Shown: positions 17,634 through 27,963, counted from the first letter of the stretch. The stretch: DNA of 64,000 nucleotides from Thermomonas sp. XSG (GCF_014678725.1 NZ_CP061497.1:2186001-2250000); one strand, 5' to 3'. Translations and numbers: made by a program. The notes: generated by a model from the sequence alone, not told the origin.

Positions 17634-18586
17634 TGCGCGGCGTGCTCGAGGAAATGGCTGTGCCGGGCCATGAACGCGGCTGCAGGGTCGATACCCTTGC
17701 TGCGCAGGATATGCATGCGGGTGGCGGCCTCGGTGAGCACCGCCAGGTTGCGGCCGGCCATCACCGGGATGGTGATCATCGGCACGTCGAGGTCCAGCAC
17801 GCGGCGGGTGCCGAGGTCGCCGGTCAGCCGTTCCATCCCGCCGGTGCTGGACTCCAGCGACGGCTTGCTGAGGTGGACGATCAGGCGCAGGTACTTGTTC
17901 CGCTTGACCGCGGTGTCGCCGAACATCTGCCGGATGTTGAGCACGCCCAGGCCGCGCAACTCCAGCATGTCCTGCAGCAGCTCGGGGCAGGCGCCGTCCA
18001 GCACGTCGGGGGCGATCTGGGTGAATTCAGGCGCGTCGTCGGCGACCAGGCGGTGGCCGCGGGTGACCAGTTCCAGCGCCAGCTCGCTCTTGCCGGAGCC
18101 CGATTCGCCGGTGATCAGCACGCCGATGGAGTAGATCTCCATGAACACGCCGTGCAGGGTGACCCGCGGCGCCAGCGTGCGCGCCAGGATGTACTGCAGG
18201 TGGTTGAGCAGTTCATGGCCGCGGCGCGGCGACACCCACAGGGGGGTGTCGGATTCCTCCGCGGCGATGCGCAGGTCTTCCGGGCACGACTGGCTCTTGC
18301 TGATGACCAGCGCCAGCGGGCGGAAGTCGATGATCTTGTGGATTGTCTCCCAGCGCTGGCGGGCGTCCAGCCCGTCCAGCCATTCCAGTTCCTCGGTGCC
18401 GAGGATCTGCACCTTGTTGGGGTAGATGGCGTTGAGGTAGCCCGCCAGCGAGGGCCGGCGGGCTACCGTGTCCACCGCTTCCAGCACGCGCTGGCCGCCG
18501 GTTTCCTGCCCGGCCACCCAGCGCAGCGACAGCCGCTCCTGCTGGTTGGCGAACAGCTCGGCGGCGGTGATGCGGGCGGCGCTCAT
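17630..18586 (-). CDS. hprK: HPr kinase/phosphorylase
   Basis: Bifunctional enzyme phosphorylating and dephosphorylating Ser46 of HPr according to metabolite levels. 318 residues: N-terminal domain, Walker A GESGSGKS at 160-167, and the HprK signature [16 protein letters not shown] near 210-225. Placed between hpf and rapZ. In many proteobacteria ptsN (EIIA-Ntr) sits just upstream; here only 39 bases separate hpf from hprK and no ptsN fits. Confidence 0.95.
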   Translation of the reverse strand: MSAARITAAELFANQQERLSLRWVAGQETGGQRVLEAVDTVARRPSLAGYLNAIYPNKVQILGTEELEWLDGLDARQRWETIHKIIDFRPLALVISKSQSCPEDLRIAAEESDTPLWVSPRRGHELLNHLQYILARTLAPRVTLHGVFMEIYSIGVLITGESGSGKSELALELVTRGHRLVADDAPEFTQIAPDVLDGACPELLQDMLELRGLGVLNIRQMFGDTAVKRNKYLRLIVHLSKPSLESSTGGMERLTGDLGTRRVLDLDVPMITIPVMAGRNLAVLTEAATRMHILRSKGIDPAAAFMARHSHFLEHAAQ

Positions 18587-18625
18587 GCGGTGCGGGGGGA
18601 GCGGAGGAGGGTCATCGGCGCGGGC

Positions 18626-18952
18626 TCAGTCGACCGTGCCCATGCGTGCCAGCCCTTCGCCGCGGCGCTGCTCGACCTGCTTTTCCTTGTGCTTGATCAG
18701 CTGCCGGTCCAGCTTGTCCACCAGCAGGTCGATCGCCGCGTACATATCCTGGCCCAGGGCATCGGCGTGCAGCTTGCGGCCGGCCAGGGTGACGTTGGCC
18801 TCGGCCTTGTGGTCCGGCTTTTCCAGCCCGAGCTGGACGCGGATCTCGCAGTCGCCTTCGAAATGCCGGCCGAGCCGCTCGAAGCGGGTCTCCACGTAGC
18901 TGCGCAGGGCGGGCGTGACGTCCATCTGCTGGCCGTAGGTTTCGATCTGCAT
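18626..18952 (-). CDS. hpf: Ribosome hibernation promoting factor, short form
   Basis: 108 residues. MQIETYGQQMDVTPALRSYVE opens the S30AE/HPF beta-alpha-beta-beta-beta-alpha fold; KADALGQDMYAAIDLLVDKL-like helix (HADALGQDMYAAIDLLVDKL) and a basic tail KHKEKQVEQRRGEG follow. It binds the 30S decoding region and promotes 100S ribosome dimers in stationary phase. Directly downstream of rpoN, the usual place in gammaproteobacteria. Confidence 0.94.
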   Translation of the reverse strand: MQIETYGQQMDVTPALRSYVETRFERLGRHFEGDCEIRVQLGLEKPDHKAEANVTLAGRKLHADALGQDMYAAIDLLVDKLDRQLIKHKEKQVEQRRGEGLARMGTVD

Positions 18953-19012
18953 CTTGACCTCCTTTTGCTGTGGCCGCCGGCAGGGTGCCTGCGGCCGGGG
19001 TGACGCACCGGC

Positions 19013-20437
19013 TCAGCCGATGCGCATACGCTCGTGCGATGCCGGGATCTGCAGGGCTTCGCGGTACTTCGCCACCGTCCGCCTTGCCACCGGCACACCT
19101 TCCGCCTTCAACGTATCGGCAAGCCGTGCATCCGACAAGGGCTTGCGCGGGTTCTCCCCCGCCACCAGCTGGCGGATGCGGTTCTGGATCGCGGTGCTGG
19201 ACGCGCTGCCGCCGTCGTCGGTGCCGATGCCGGAAGCGAAGAAGTCGCGCAGCGCCAGCGTCCCGCGCGGCGTGCGCACGTATTTGCGGGCGATCGCGCG
19301 TGACACCGTGGACTCGTGCAGGCCCAGATCCGCGGCCACGCTGCGCAGGGTCAGCGGACGCAGCGCCTGCGGACCGAATTCGAGGAACGCGGCCTGTTCG
19401 CGCACGAGGCAGCGCACCACCCGCAGGAGGGTGTCGGCGCGCGCCTCGAGGCCCTTCAGCAGCCAGCGCGCTTCCTGCAGGTGACCCCGCAGGTAGTCGG
19501 CGTCGCAGCTGCTGGCGTGCCGGATCATCTGCTGGTAGTCGCGCTGGATCGTCACCCGGGGCAGTGCGCCGCCCGCCAGCGCCACCTGCCACAGGCCCTG
19601 CTGGCGCCATACCACGCAATCGGGGCGGATGTAGCTGCCGGCGGGCAGTGCGCCGTGCTGGGCGCCGGGGCGCGGATCCAGCGTTCGCAACAGCTGCACC
19701 GCGGCCTCTGCCGCTGCCGGGGGACAGCCGAGCAGGGCGCTGACACCATCGATGCCTAGTTTTGGCAGCTGCGGCAGCGGGCCAGCCGCGATCGACAGCG
19801 CCAGCGCGCGCGCGGGCGTGTCCGCCGGCAGCGCCTGCAGTTGCAGGCAAAGGCACTCGCCCAGGTCGCGCGCGCCCACGCCGACCGGGTCGAACTGCTG
19901 GATGCGGTGCAGCACCGGCAGCATTTCCGCGGGCGTGGCGTCGATGTCCGCGCGCAGGCTGGCAGCCAGTGTGGCCAGGTCCTCGCGCAGGTAGCCGTCA
20001 TCGTCGATGGCATCGATCAGGGCGATGCCGATGCGGGTGTCGCGCGGACTGAAGTGGCCCAGATGCAGCTGCCACAGCAGGTGGTCCTGCAAAGACTCCT
20101 CGGTATCGGGCTGCTCGACCTCGCTGCCGTCATCGCGTCCCGCAGGCGCGCTCCCGGAGGCCTGCCACTCTTCGGTGTCGGTCTCCCAGTGCTCATCCGG
20201 CGCGGTTTCGATATCGCCGGAGGCGGGTTCTGGCGATGCGGGTACTGCGCCGGCAGTGACTGGTGGGTCGACCAGCGCCCCGTCGTCCTGCCAGTCCAGC
20301 AGCGGATTGCTCGCCACTGCTTCGGCCACCTCCGCCTCCAGCTCCGCGGCGGAAAGCTGCAACAGGCGAATCGCCTGACGGAGCTGCGGGGTCAGGACCA
20401 GGTGTTGCTGCGTCGCGGGGGACAGGCGCTGCTTCAT
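19013..20437 (-). CDS. rpoN: RNA polymerase sigma-54 factor
   Basis: 474 residues. Region I with the glutamine-rich opening QHLVLTPQLRQAIRLLQLSA (contacts enhancer-binding proteins), an acidic region II, the core-binding domain, and at the C-terminus the RpoN box ARRTVAKYRE (here VARRTVAKYREAL), which reads the -24 promoter element. Needs AAA+ activators for open complex formation. It follows lptB. A candidate sigma-54 site in this window lies before pilT. Confidence 0.97.
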   Translation of the reverse strand: MKQRLSPATQQHLVLTPQLRQAIRLLQLSAAELEAEVAEAVASNPLLDWQDDGALVDPPVTAGAVPASPEPASGDIETAPDEHWETDTEEWQASGSAPAGRDDGSEVEQPDTEESLQDHLLWQLHLGHFSPRDTRIGIALIDAIDDDGYLREDLATLAASLRADIDATPAEMLPVLHRIQQFDPVGVGARDLGECLCLQLQALPADTPARALALSIAAGPLPQLPKLGIDGVSALLGCPPAAAEAAVQLLRTLDPRPGAQHGALPAGSYIRPDCVVWRQQGLWQVALAGGALPRVTIQRDYQQMIRHASSCDADYLRGHLQEARWLLKGLEARADTLLRVVRCLVREQAAFLEFGPQALRPLTLRSVAADLGLHESTVSRAIARKYVRTPRGTLALRDFFASGIGTDDGGSASSTAIQNRIRQLVAGENPRKPLSDARLADTLKAEGVPVARRTVAKYREALQIPASHERMRIG

Positions 20438-20512
20438 CCGCGCCCAGCATATCGCCCGTGGCGCTAAAAAACCGTGGCCGGCGGTGGGCGATGCCCCGGC
20501 CGTCGCGGCGCG

Positions 20513-21232
20513 TTACAGGCGGAAGCTGTCGCCCAGGTAGACCCGGCGCACGTCCGGGTTCTCCAGCAGTTCGGCCGGTGCACCCTGCGCCAGCACGGCC
20601 CCGTCGGCCAGGATGTAGGCGCGGTCGCAGATGCCCAGCGTCTCGCGCACGTTGTGGTCGGTGATCAGTACGCCGATGCCGCGCTGCTTGAGATGGCGGA
20701 CGATACGCTGGATTTCGTTCACCGAAATCGGATCGACGCCGGCGAAGGGTTCGTCCAGCAGGATCATGCGCGGTTTGCCGGCCAGCGCGCGGGCGATTTC
20801 CACCCGGCGGCGTTCGCCACCCGACAGGCTGGCGCCCAGCTGTTCGGTGACGTGGCCGATCTGCAGTTCATCCAGCAGGGCGCTGAGTTCGTGCTCGCGG
20901 CCGTCCTCGTCCAGGTCCGGGCGCAGCTCCAGCACCAGCCGGATGTTGTCGGCCACGCTCAGCTTGCGGAACACCGACGGCTCCTGCGGCAGGTAGCCCA
21001 GGCCCAGCTTGGCGCGTGCGTACATCGGCTGGTCGGTGATGTCCTTGCCGTCCAGCACGATGCGGCCGGCGTCGGCCGGCACCAGTCCGACGATCATGTA
21101 GAAGCAGGTGGTCTTGCCGGCGCCGTTGGGCCCGAGCAGGCCAACCACTTCGCCCGGCGCCAGGGTCAGGCCGAAATCGCGGACCACCTCGCGCGAACGG
21201 TAGCGCTTGCGCAGACCTTCCGCGGACAGCAT
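20513..21232 (-). CDS. lptB: LPS export ABC transporter ATP-binding protein
   Basis: 239-residue ABC ATPase that energises LPS extraction by LptFG and passage over LptC-LptA. Walker [16 protein letters not shown]-loop [11 protein letters not shown], signature [16 protein letters not shown], Walker [14 protein letters not shown] and the switch His in [12 protein letters not shown]. The ATG overlaps the lptA stop (TGATG). LptF/LptG are not in the window, as is usual. Confidence 0.97.
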   Translation of the reverse strand: MLSAEGLRKRYRSREVVRDFGLTLAPGEVVGLLGPNGAGKTTCFYMIVGLVPADAGRIVLDGKDITDQPMYARAKLGLGYLPQEPSVFRKLSVADNIRLVLELRPDLDEDGREHELSALLDELQIGHVTEQLGASLSGGERRRVEIARALAGKPRMILLDEPFAGVDPISVNEIQRIVRHLKQRGIGVLITDHNVRETLGICDRAYILADGAVLAQGAPAELLENPDVRRVYLGDSFRL

Positions 21233-21753
21233 CAGGGCGTGCCCTTGCCGCTGGCCTGCGCCGGCTTCGGCAGGATCCGCATCTTGACCCGGCCGCCACC
21301 GGTGCCGCCGCCGCTTTCCAGCTGGCCGGTCCTGAGGTTGTAGACCACCCGCTCGCCGCTGAGGCTGCCGCGTTGCTGGGCGATGCTGACGTTGCCGGTG
21401 AACACGATCACCTCGTTGCGCATGTCGTAATCGACGTTGTTGGAGCGCGCGTCGATATGGTCGCCGTCGTCCATTTCCTGCTGCAGGCGCACGCCGCCGC
21501 TGAACTGCGCGCGGCTGGGCTTGCCGGCCACCTGGGTGACCACCGCCTTCTCGGCGACGATGCGCAGGCTGCCCTGGGTGATGGTGGCCTGTCCGCTGAA
21601 GGTGCAGGTGGCGTTCTCGCCCAGACCGCAGTCGCTGCGTGCGGCTTCGATGTCCATGGGCTGGTTGCGGTCGGAGGTGCGCGCAACGGCGGTGCCGGCG
21701 GCCAGCAGGGCCAGCGTCAGGACGGTGGCGGCGAATTCAGTCGTGCGGGACAT
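21232..21753 (-). CDS. lptA: Periplasmic LPS transport protein LptA
   Basis: 173 residues with a cleavable signal peptide ([16 protein letters not shown]) and an OstA-like beta-jellyroll: [33 protein letters not shown], and [20 protein letters not shown]. Forms the periplasmic bridge between LptC and LptD. Two Cys in the N-terminal part (CGLGENATC) may form a disulfide. The start overlaps the lptC end by 17 bases. Confidence 0.92.
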   Translation of the reverse strand: MSRTTEFAATVLTLALLAAGTAVARTSDRNQPMDIEAARSDCGLGENATCTFSGQATITQGSLRIVAEKAVVTQVAGKPSRAQFSGGVRLQQEMDDGDHIDARSNNVDYDMRNEVIVFTGNVSIAQQRGSLSGERVVYNLRTGQLESGGGTGGGRVKMRILPKPAQASGKGTP

Positions 21754-22291
21754 AGTGGGTGCGTACCTGCGAGAGAAGCGAGACCTGCTGGCGGTCGAAG
21801 TCCGCCTCCAGACCGGTGCCGCGCATTGTAAGTCCGGGCCGGGTCACGGTGACGGCGGCGGTGGAGCGGGCGCGGTTGCGCTCCAGGTCCAGCGCCAGCC
21901 AGTCGGTTTCGATGCGGGTGGGCGGCGGGGCGTCGGCCGGGCTGTCCGCGCGCACCTGGCCGCGCAGTTCCAGCAGGTCGCCGCCGGCGGGGACGAAGCC
22001 CTGCTGCGCCACCACGTTCCAGTAGCGGCCCAGTCGGTCCGGCACCAGGAATTGCGGGGTGGCGAGGGTCATGGTGCGGTCGGCCGGGTCGCGCTGCAGC
22101 ATCGGGCCGCGCAGGGTGAAAGACTCCTTGCCCTGCTTGTCCAGCGCGGTGATCTCGTAGTCGCGCAGCACGTAGTCCGGGCGGGTGCGCAGCACGCCGT
22201 CGTCGGCCGGGTGCGACATCCGCCACACCGACCAGCCGGTAGCGATCGCGCCCAGCAACAACGCCAGCGTTAGGGGCAGGCGCCAGTTCAC
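21737..22291 (-). CDS. lptC: LPS export protein LptC
   Basis: 184 residues: one N-terminal membrane anchor (LPLTLALLLGAIATGWSVW) and a periplasmic jellyroll with RPDYVLRDYEITALDKQGKE and PAGGDLLELRGQVR. It docks on the LptB2FG complex and hands LPS to LptA. The start overlaps the kdsC stop by four bases, placing it inside the kdsD-kdsC-lptC-lptA-lptB operon. Confidence 0.92.
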   Translation of the reverse strand: MNWRLPLTLALLLGAIATGWSVWRMSHPADDGVLRTRPDYVLRDYEITALDKQGKESFTLRGPMLQRDPADRTMTLATPQFLVPDRLGRYWNVVAQQGFVPAGGDLLELRGQVRADSPADAPPPTRIETDWLALDLERNRARSTAAVTVTRPGLTMRGTGLEADFDRQQVSLLSQVRTHYVPHD

Positions 22292-22836
22292 GGGTGCTCG
22301 CCGTGTTCGAGGATCGCCTCGACCTTGCCCTGCGCATGCAGCAGCAGGTCGCAGGCGTCACGCGCCGCGCCCTCGCCACCGCGATGCGGGGTGACCCAGT
22401 GCGTGGCCGGCAGTACCCACGGGTGTGCGTTGGCCGGAGCGATGGCCAGGCCGACCGCGCGCATCACCGCCAGATCGGGCAGGTCGTCGCCCATGAAGGC
22501 GGCCTGGTCCATGCCGATGCCCATGTCCGCGGCGATGCCGCGCATGCAGTCCAGCTTGCCGCGTTCGCCGATGTGCAGGCGTGCCACCTTCAGCTCGCGG
22601 CCGCGCGCCAGGGTGACTTCGCTGCGGCGCGCGCTGACCAGCGCCACCTCGATGCCGGCTTGGCGCAGCAACACCAGGCCCAGCCCGTCCTGCACGTGGA
22701 AGCGCTTGTGCTCGCGGCCGTCGCTGTCGAACTGCAGGCCGCCGTCGGTCAGGGTGCCGTCGACGTCGAAGCCGATCAGACGGATCCGCGCGGCGCGTTC
22801 GAGGACGTCGGCGGGGAATATTGGCATCGTCATCAC
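22288..22836 (-). CDS. kdsC: 3-deoxy-D-manno-octulosonate 8-phosphate phosphatase
   Basis: HAD-superfamily phosphatase of 182 residues acting on Kdo-8-phosphate in LPS inner-core synthesis. Nucleophile Asp in LIGFDVDGTLTDGGL (with the C0 type lacking a cap), Thr/Ser motif II at VALVSARRS, Lys at GERGKLD and motif III in AAFMGDDLPDLAVM. Overlaps kdsD upstream and lptC downstream by four bases each. Confidence 0.95.
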   Translation of the reverse strand: MMTMPIFPADVLERAARIRLIGFDVDGTLTDGGLQFDSDGREHKRFHVQDGLGLVLLRQAGIEVALVSARRSEVTLARGRELKVARLHIGERGKLDCMRGIAADMGIGMDQAAFMGDDLPDLAVMRAVGLAIAPANAHPWVLPATHWVTPHRGGEGAARDACDLLLHAQGKVEAILEHGEHP

Positions 22837-23819
22837 ACCACCCGCGCGCGCAGCAGGTCGTGGATGTTGAGCGCGCCGACCAGTCGGCCGTCACCGCTGG
22901 TGACCAGCAGCGCATTGATCTGGTGCGCCTCCATCAGCTGTGCGGCTTCCACCGCCAGCGCGTCGGCGTCGATGGTGCGCGGCGTGCGGGTCATCACCGC
23001 GTCGATGCGGGTGGCGCGCAGGTCCACCTGCGCATCGTCCAGGCTGCGGCGCAGGTCGCCGTCGGTGTACAGGCCCAGCAGGCGGTCGTCGCCATCGACC
23101 ACCGCGGTCATGCCCAGCCGCTTGCGGCTCATTTCCATCAGCGCTTCGCTGATGCTGGCGTCCGGCGCCACCTTTGGCACGTCGTCGCCGACGTGCATGA
23201 CGTCGGTGATGTGCAGCAGCAGACGCCGGCCCAGCGCGCCGGCCGGGTGGGAACGGGCGAAGTCGTCGGCGGTGAAGCCGCGCGCTTCCAGCAGCGCCAC
23301 CGCCAGCGCGTCGCCCATCGCCAGCGAGGCGGTGGTGCTGGACGTGGGCGCGAGCTTGAGCGGGCAGGCTTCCACCGGCACCGCCACGTCGAGGTGGATG
23401 TCGGCTTCGCCGGCCAGGGTGGATTGCGGCCGCCCTGTCATCGCGATCACCGTGTTGCCCTGGCGCTTGAGCGCCGGCAGCAGCAGCAGCAACTCGTCGC
23501 TTTCGCCGGAATAGGACAGCGCCAGCAGCACATCGGCGTCGGTCACCATGCCGAGGTCGCCGTGCGCGGCTTCGCCCGGATGCATGTAGAACGCGGGCGT
23601 GCCGGTGGAGGCAAGGGTGGCGGCGATCTTGCGCGCCACGTGCCCGGACTTGCCCATGCCGGTGCAGACCACCCGCCCGCGACAGGCCAGCATCGCCCGG
23701 CAGGCGGCGCTGAACGCGCCGTCGACGCGTGCGGCCACGGCCGCCAGGGCGTCGGCTTCCACGGCGAACACGCGGCGGCCGCTGGCGGCGAAATCGAAGC
23801 TGTCGGGCTGGGCGGACAT
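22833..23819 (-). CDS. kdsD: Arabinose-5-phosphate isomerase
   Basis: 328 residues: a SIS sugar-isomerase domain (VVCTGMGKSGHVARKIAATL; THPGEAAHGDLGMV-like HPGEAAHGDLGMVTDADV; LALSYSGESDELL) followed by two CBS domains. Converts ribulose-5-phosphate to arabinose-5-phosphate, the start of Kdo synthesis. First gene of the leftward kdsD-kdsC-lptCAB-rpoN series and divergent from the bolA-type gene. Confidence 0.95.
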   Translation of the reverse strand: MSAQPDSFDFAASGRRVFAVEADALAAVAARVDGAFSAACRAMLACRGRVVCTGMGKSGHVARKIAATLASTGTPAFYMHPGEAAHGDLGMVTDADVLLALSYSGESDELLLLLPALKRQGNTVIAMTGRPQSTLAGEADIHLDVAVPVEACPLKLAPTSSTTASLAMGDALAVALLEARGFTADDFARSHPAGALGRRLLLHITDVMHVGDDVPKVAPDASISEALMEMSRKRLGMTAVVDGDDRLLGLYTDGDLRRSLDDAQVDLRATRIDAVMTRTPRTIDADALAVEAAQLMEAHQINALLVTSGDGRLVGALNIHDLLRARVV

Positions 23820-23821
23820 GA

Positions 23822-25390
<1,569 letters not shown>

Positions 25391-25409
25391 ATCGCGCGCG
25401 CCGCGACGG

Positions 25410-25793
25410 TCAGTCTGCCAGCACGTGCCCGGCCGCCCGCAGGGTGGCCAGCGCGCGCGGCAGGTCCGTCGCCTTCACCAGCAGGTAGTCGGTGTCGAAG
25501 GTGCTGACCGCGAAGATGCCGATCCGCGCCTGCGCCAAAGGCGCCAGCAAGGCCGCGAGGATGCCCACCTCGTCGAACGCGAACGGGCCGTGCAGCTTGA
25601 GCGTGCGCCATCCGCCGTCCAGCTTCGGCGCCGGCGGTGCCACTGCCTGCGGGCACACGATCGAGAGCTCGTCGGCCGTCCGCGCTACCGAAACGAAGCC
25701 TGAAGCCTCCAGCACGCCGGCCGGCACCGGCGCATCGGCAGGCAGCCGCGCGATCACGTAGTCCTGCGGCAACAATGAAAGGCGCATCGGCAT
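25410..25793 (-). CDS. ACT-domain protein
   Basis: 127 residues with two ACT-like halves, the second reading GPFAFDEVGILAALLAPLAQARIGIFAVSTFDTDYLLV, typical of the CASTOR/GATS-like ACT proteins found in bacteria. Such proteins probably sense small molecules, perhaps amino acids; no partner enzyme is fused or adjacent. Convergent with murA. An alternative start two codons later (MRLSLL) is possible. Confidence 0.75.
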   Translation of the reverse strand: MPMRLSLLPQDYVIARLPADAPVPAGVLEASGFVSVARTADELSIVCPQAVAPPAPKLDGGWRTLKLHGPFAFDEVGILAALLAPLAQARIGIFAVSTFDTDYLLVKATDLPRALATLRAAGHVLAD

Positions 25794-25823
25794 GCAGGAG
25801 TCCTGTCGGATTGGTCCGTCGGC

Positions 25824-26249
25824 TCAGGCGGCGAGGTACGACAGCGCGTAGCCCACCCACATCGTGGCCAGCAGGGCGAAGCCGGCAAGGAACACGGTGA
25901 ACCGGTGCATCACCCGGTTGTAGCTGCACTGGATCGCGCTGTGGACAATCCGCAGGCCGACGAACAGCCAGGCTGCGGCCGGTAGCCATCCGGGTACGTG
26001 GGTGGTGGCGAGCGCAATCGCGCACAGCGCGTAGAACAGCACCGGCAGCTCGAACAGGTGGTTGTAGTTGTCAGAGGCGCGGGAGTCCTCCAGCCGCTTT
26101 GCGCGGTCCGCCGACAGTGCCACCGCCTGCGGGGGGATCCGCCGCGCGCGCATTTCGGCGATGCGCACCGCCAGCATGCGCAGGCCCACCACGAACGTGA
26201 GTGTTGCCAGCGCCGCGCAGGCGGCGACCAGATGCTGCTGTGGAGCCAT
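25824..26249 (-). CDS. MAPEG family membrane protein
   Basis: 141 residues, four transmembrane helices. The family pattern is clear: RAKRLEDSRASDNYNHLFELPVLFYALC (the ER..N-x-x-E-x-P segment that in MAPEG enzymes binds glutathione) and LRIVHSAIQCSYNRVMHRF. Eukaryotic relatives are glutathione transferases and leukotriene synthases; bacterial members are mostly uncharacterised. Confidence 0.85.
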   Translation of the reverse strand: MAPQQHLVAACAALATLTFVVGLRMLAVRIAEMRARRIPPQAVALSADRAKRLEDSRASDNYNHLFELPVLFYALCAIALATTHVPGWLPAAAWLFVGLRIVHSAIQCSYNRVMHRFTVFLAGFALLATMWVGYALSYLAA

Positions 26250-26305
26250 CGAATTCCCCCGTTGCCGTCACCGTGATCTGCTGTGCCTGCCCGCCTGCGC
26301 CTGCA

Positions 26306-26665
26306 TCAGCGCGCAGCCCAGACGAGGCACATCGCCCCTGCCGCCCAAAGTACCACCCAGGCAAGGTGGCGGCCGCGGGTGAACAGCAGCGGGAGCACGC
26401 CGCAGGCAAGCAGGCACCAGCCCAGCGTACGCGCGATCACCGCGGCGGGCGGGGCATCCCCGAGCTGCCAGAGCACCGCGCTGATGCCCAGCGCCAGCAG
26501 CGTGGTCAGGTGCCAGGCGAAGCGCAGGGTGTTGCGGGTGAAGGCGGAACCACCGAGCAGCGGCGGCAGCTCGCGGCGGAACAGCCGGACCAGGATGTAG
26601 CGCTCGCCCAGCACGGAATGGACCAAACCCAGGAGGGCCAGCAGCAGCGCGGCGATTTCAAGCAT
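26306..26665 (-). CDS. Small integral membrane protein
   Basis: 119 residues with about four hydrophobic helices (EIAALLLALLGLVHSVLG; RFAWHLTTLLALGISAVLW; TLGWCLLACGVLPLLF; AWVVLWAAGAMCLVW). HSVLGERYILVRLFRR is a charged cytoplasmic-type loop; I do not recognise a named family. Lies after the MAPEG gene direction-wise upstream of it, and its ATG overlaps the stop of the OsmC-like remnant. The longer open frame to 27109 crosses the attC region and is not supported. Confidence 0.65.
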   Translation of the reverse strand: MLEIAALLLALLGLVHSVLGERYILVRLFRRELPPLLGGSAFTRNTLRFAWHLTTLLALGISAVLWQLGDAPPAAVIARTLGWCLLACGVLPLLFTRGRHLAWVVLWAAGAMCLVWAAR

Positions 26666-26945
26666 GTGGTCCTTCCCCAGTGGCGTCGCGTGTGACGGAA
26701 GAGGCATGGGGGCCGTCCGTCGGCTGATTGGTGCCATTGCGGGTTGCCGCGTCGGCGATCGCGGAGGCATCGATGCCTTCCGCGCGGGGCCCGCGCCATG
26801 CAACCCGCTGGACCGCACAACCCGCCCTGAGTGTGTTGTGGACTTCGGCCCGGCGATCGGTTTCAACCAGCAGGAGATCGACCTGCTCCCGGGGCGCGCT
26901 GGAGTCCACCCGGGCGGAATAGACCACGGACTCGGCACCGAGACC
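26658..26945 (-). pseudogene. Truncated OsmC-family gene, 3' end only
   Basis: Starting directly at the outer edge of the last attC-like site, the minus strand reads GLGAESVVYSARVDSSAPRE, then LLLVETDRRAEVHNTLRAG. This matches the C-terminal helix-strand of OsmC/Ohr-like peroxidases (YSARV..DAPRE..A..D..AEV.NTLR.G). The catalytic N-terminal part is missing; the gene seems to have been cut by arrival of the integron. An extra tail of about 45 residues follows. The family call is from memory and moderate; the absence of an N-terminal half is plain. Confidence 0.5.
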
Positions 26946-27000
26946 CACGCCGAGTTAAGCCGCGCCGCGAAGCGGCGTCGGCTTGGACGAATTGTTAGGC
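26945..27000 (-). other. attC site 4, distal and degenerate at its outer end
   Basis: The inner part matches the other sites: GTTAGGC at 26994-27000, the core palindrome gccgcgaagcggc, and gttaagc at 26954-26960. The outer R' box that should read like cctaac is replaced by agacccacgcc, so the final recombination half-site is lost or never existed. It marks the distal end of the array. Confidence 0.8.
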
Positions 27001-27498
27001 CCCGCCCAGTTGACGGCGCGACCTGCGTGTTGGGACAAGCAACCCATCCTCTAGCTCGACGAGTGCGGGCGTTGGCTCGCCGGACAACAACACCATTTCG
27101 CAAGGCCAATCGCCACTATCTGGCTCCCAGCCGATCGGCTTGCTGAACTGCAGATCCCAGATCGCATTCCCGTCCTTCATTCGGCCGACAATTGTGGGAC
27201 TTTCGGCATCGCTGCGGTCCACGGTGAGCTTGATGAAACCCTTTACGCGGCGCCCTGTGCGCGTTGCCCGGGCTGCGCGCTTCCACCCCGGCAGGTCCAT
27301 TGCGATTGCAACAGCCACAAGCCCGCTGACGCCAGCGACGAACAGCGCCACCACCCGCAGCTGTTCCTGCGTGGATTGACTGAATAGGTATACGCAAGCG
27401 GCGGCGATCGCGCCTAATGCGATCGCAATAGACTTCAAAGGCCAAACTTCGCCGAATCTGCGCAAGTAAGCAACCTGCTGATCGCGCGTTAGCGGCAT
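26995..27498 (-). CDS. Integron cassette 4 protein: two membrane helices plus soluble domain
   Basis: 167 residues from the ATG at 27498 (AGAAGG just upstream), or 177 from a GTG at 27528 placed 13 bases inside the cassette. Two transmembrane helices (SIAIALGAIAAACVYLF and VVALFVAGVSGLVAVAIAM) are followed by a basic segment and a predicted beta-rich cytoplasmic or periplasmic domain of about 85 residues containing IVGRMKDGNAIWDLQFSKP. The stop TAA lies within the attC R'' box. Unknown function; no family recognised. Confidence 0.75.
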   Translation of the reverse strand: MPLTRDQQVAYLRRFGEVWPLKSIAIALGAIAAACVYLFSQSTQEQLRVVALFVAGVSGLVAVAIAMDLPGWKRAARATRTGRRVKGFIKLTVDRSDAESPTIVGRMKDGNAIWDLQFSKPIGWEPDSGDWPCEMVLLSGEPTPALVELEDGLLVPTRRSRRQLGGA

Positions 27499-27535
27499 TG
27501 GCCTTCTTGACGATTGCGGTTTAGTCACGTGCGGG

Positions 27536-27595
27536 GCCTAACACCCAAGTTAAGCCGAGCCGCGAAGCGGCTTCGGCTTGAACGCATTGTTAGGC
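27536..27595 (-). other. attC site 3
   Basis: 60 bases. On the minus strand R'' GCCTAAC, L'' with TTCAAGC, the core palindrome AGCCGCTTCGCGGCT, L' GCTTAAC, and R' GTTAGGC. The halves pair with one extrahelical base, as bottom-strand folding by IntI requires. Confidence 0.9.
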
Positions 27596-27948
27596 CGCAG
27601 CTTGCGGTACGCCAGCGATGCTAGGAACGCGCCGAGAAGCCAAGCAGCGAGCGTCTTTGCACCGAAAGTAAGCAGGCCCGCTAGTGCGATTGCGAGGAGC
27701 GTGGTGCCAAGAAACGAGGCTAGGGCCAAGGGAGCATTGGCCCGAAGAATATGCACGGCGATGAGGTGAACCACTAACGCCACCAGCGTTGCCCCTAGCC
27801 CAAGAACGACCAAGATCTCCCAAGCCGCCAATGAAGCCCACGACGGCATCACGAACGCGTTGGTGTATCCGAGCGCGCGTAGCGAAAAGAAGTAGGTGGC
27901 GATGCCCGACACTGCGCCGGCGAGAATGCTCTTGAGTGGTCCTTGCAT
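27550..27948 (-). CDS. Integron cassette 3 protein: small multi-pass membrane protein
   Basis: 132 residues from the ATG at 27948, preceded by AGGGAGAGAGTC, a good ribosome site. About four hydrophobic helices: ILAGAVSGIATYFFSL, LAAWEILVVLGLGATLVAL, LASFLGTTLLAIALAGLLTF and a last one with AAWLLGAFLASLAYR. The last 13 residues (NNAFKPKPLRGSA) are encoded by the attC itself and the TAA lies in its L' box. No family recognised; function unknown. Confidence 0.8.
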   Translation of the reverse strand: MQGPLKSILAGAVSGIATYFFSLRALGYTNAFVMPSWASLAAWEILVVLGLGATLVALVVHLIAVHILRANAPLALASFLGTTLLAIALAGLLTFGAKTLAAWLLGAFLASLAYRKLRPNNAFKPKPLRGSA

Positions 27949-27963
27949 GACTCTCTCCCTGAG

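Noticed and set aside
26306..27109. A 267-codon reading of the small membrane protein gene extended upstream
   Set aside because: The extension translates the attC, the cassette 4 end and the OsmC-like remnant in a different frame; only the part from 26665 looks like protein.
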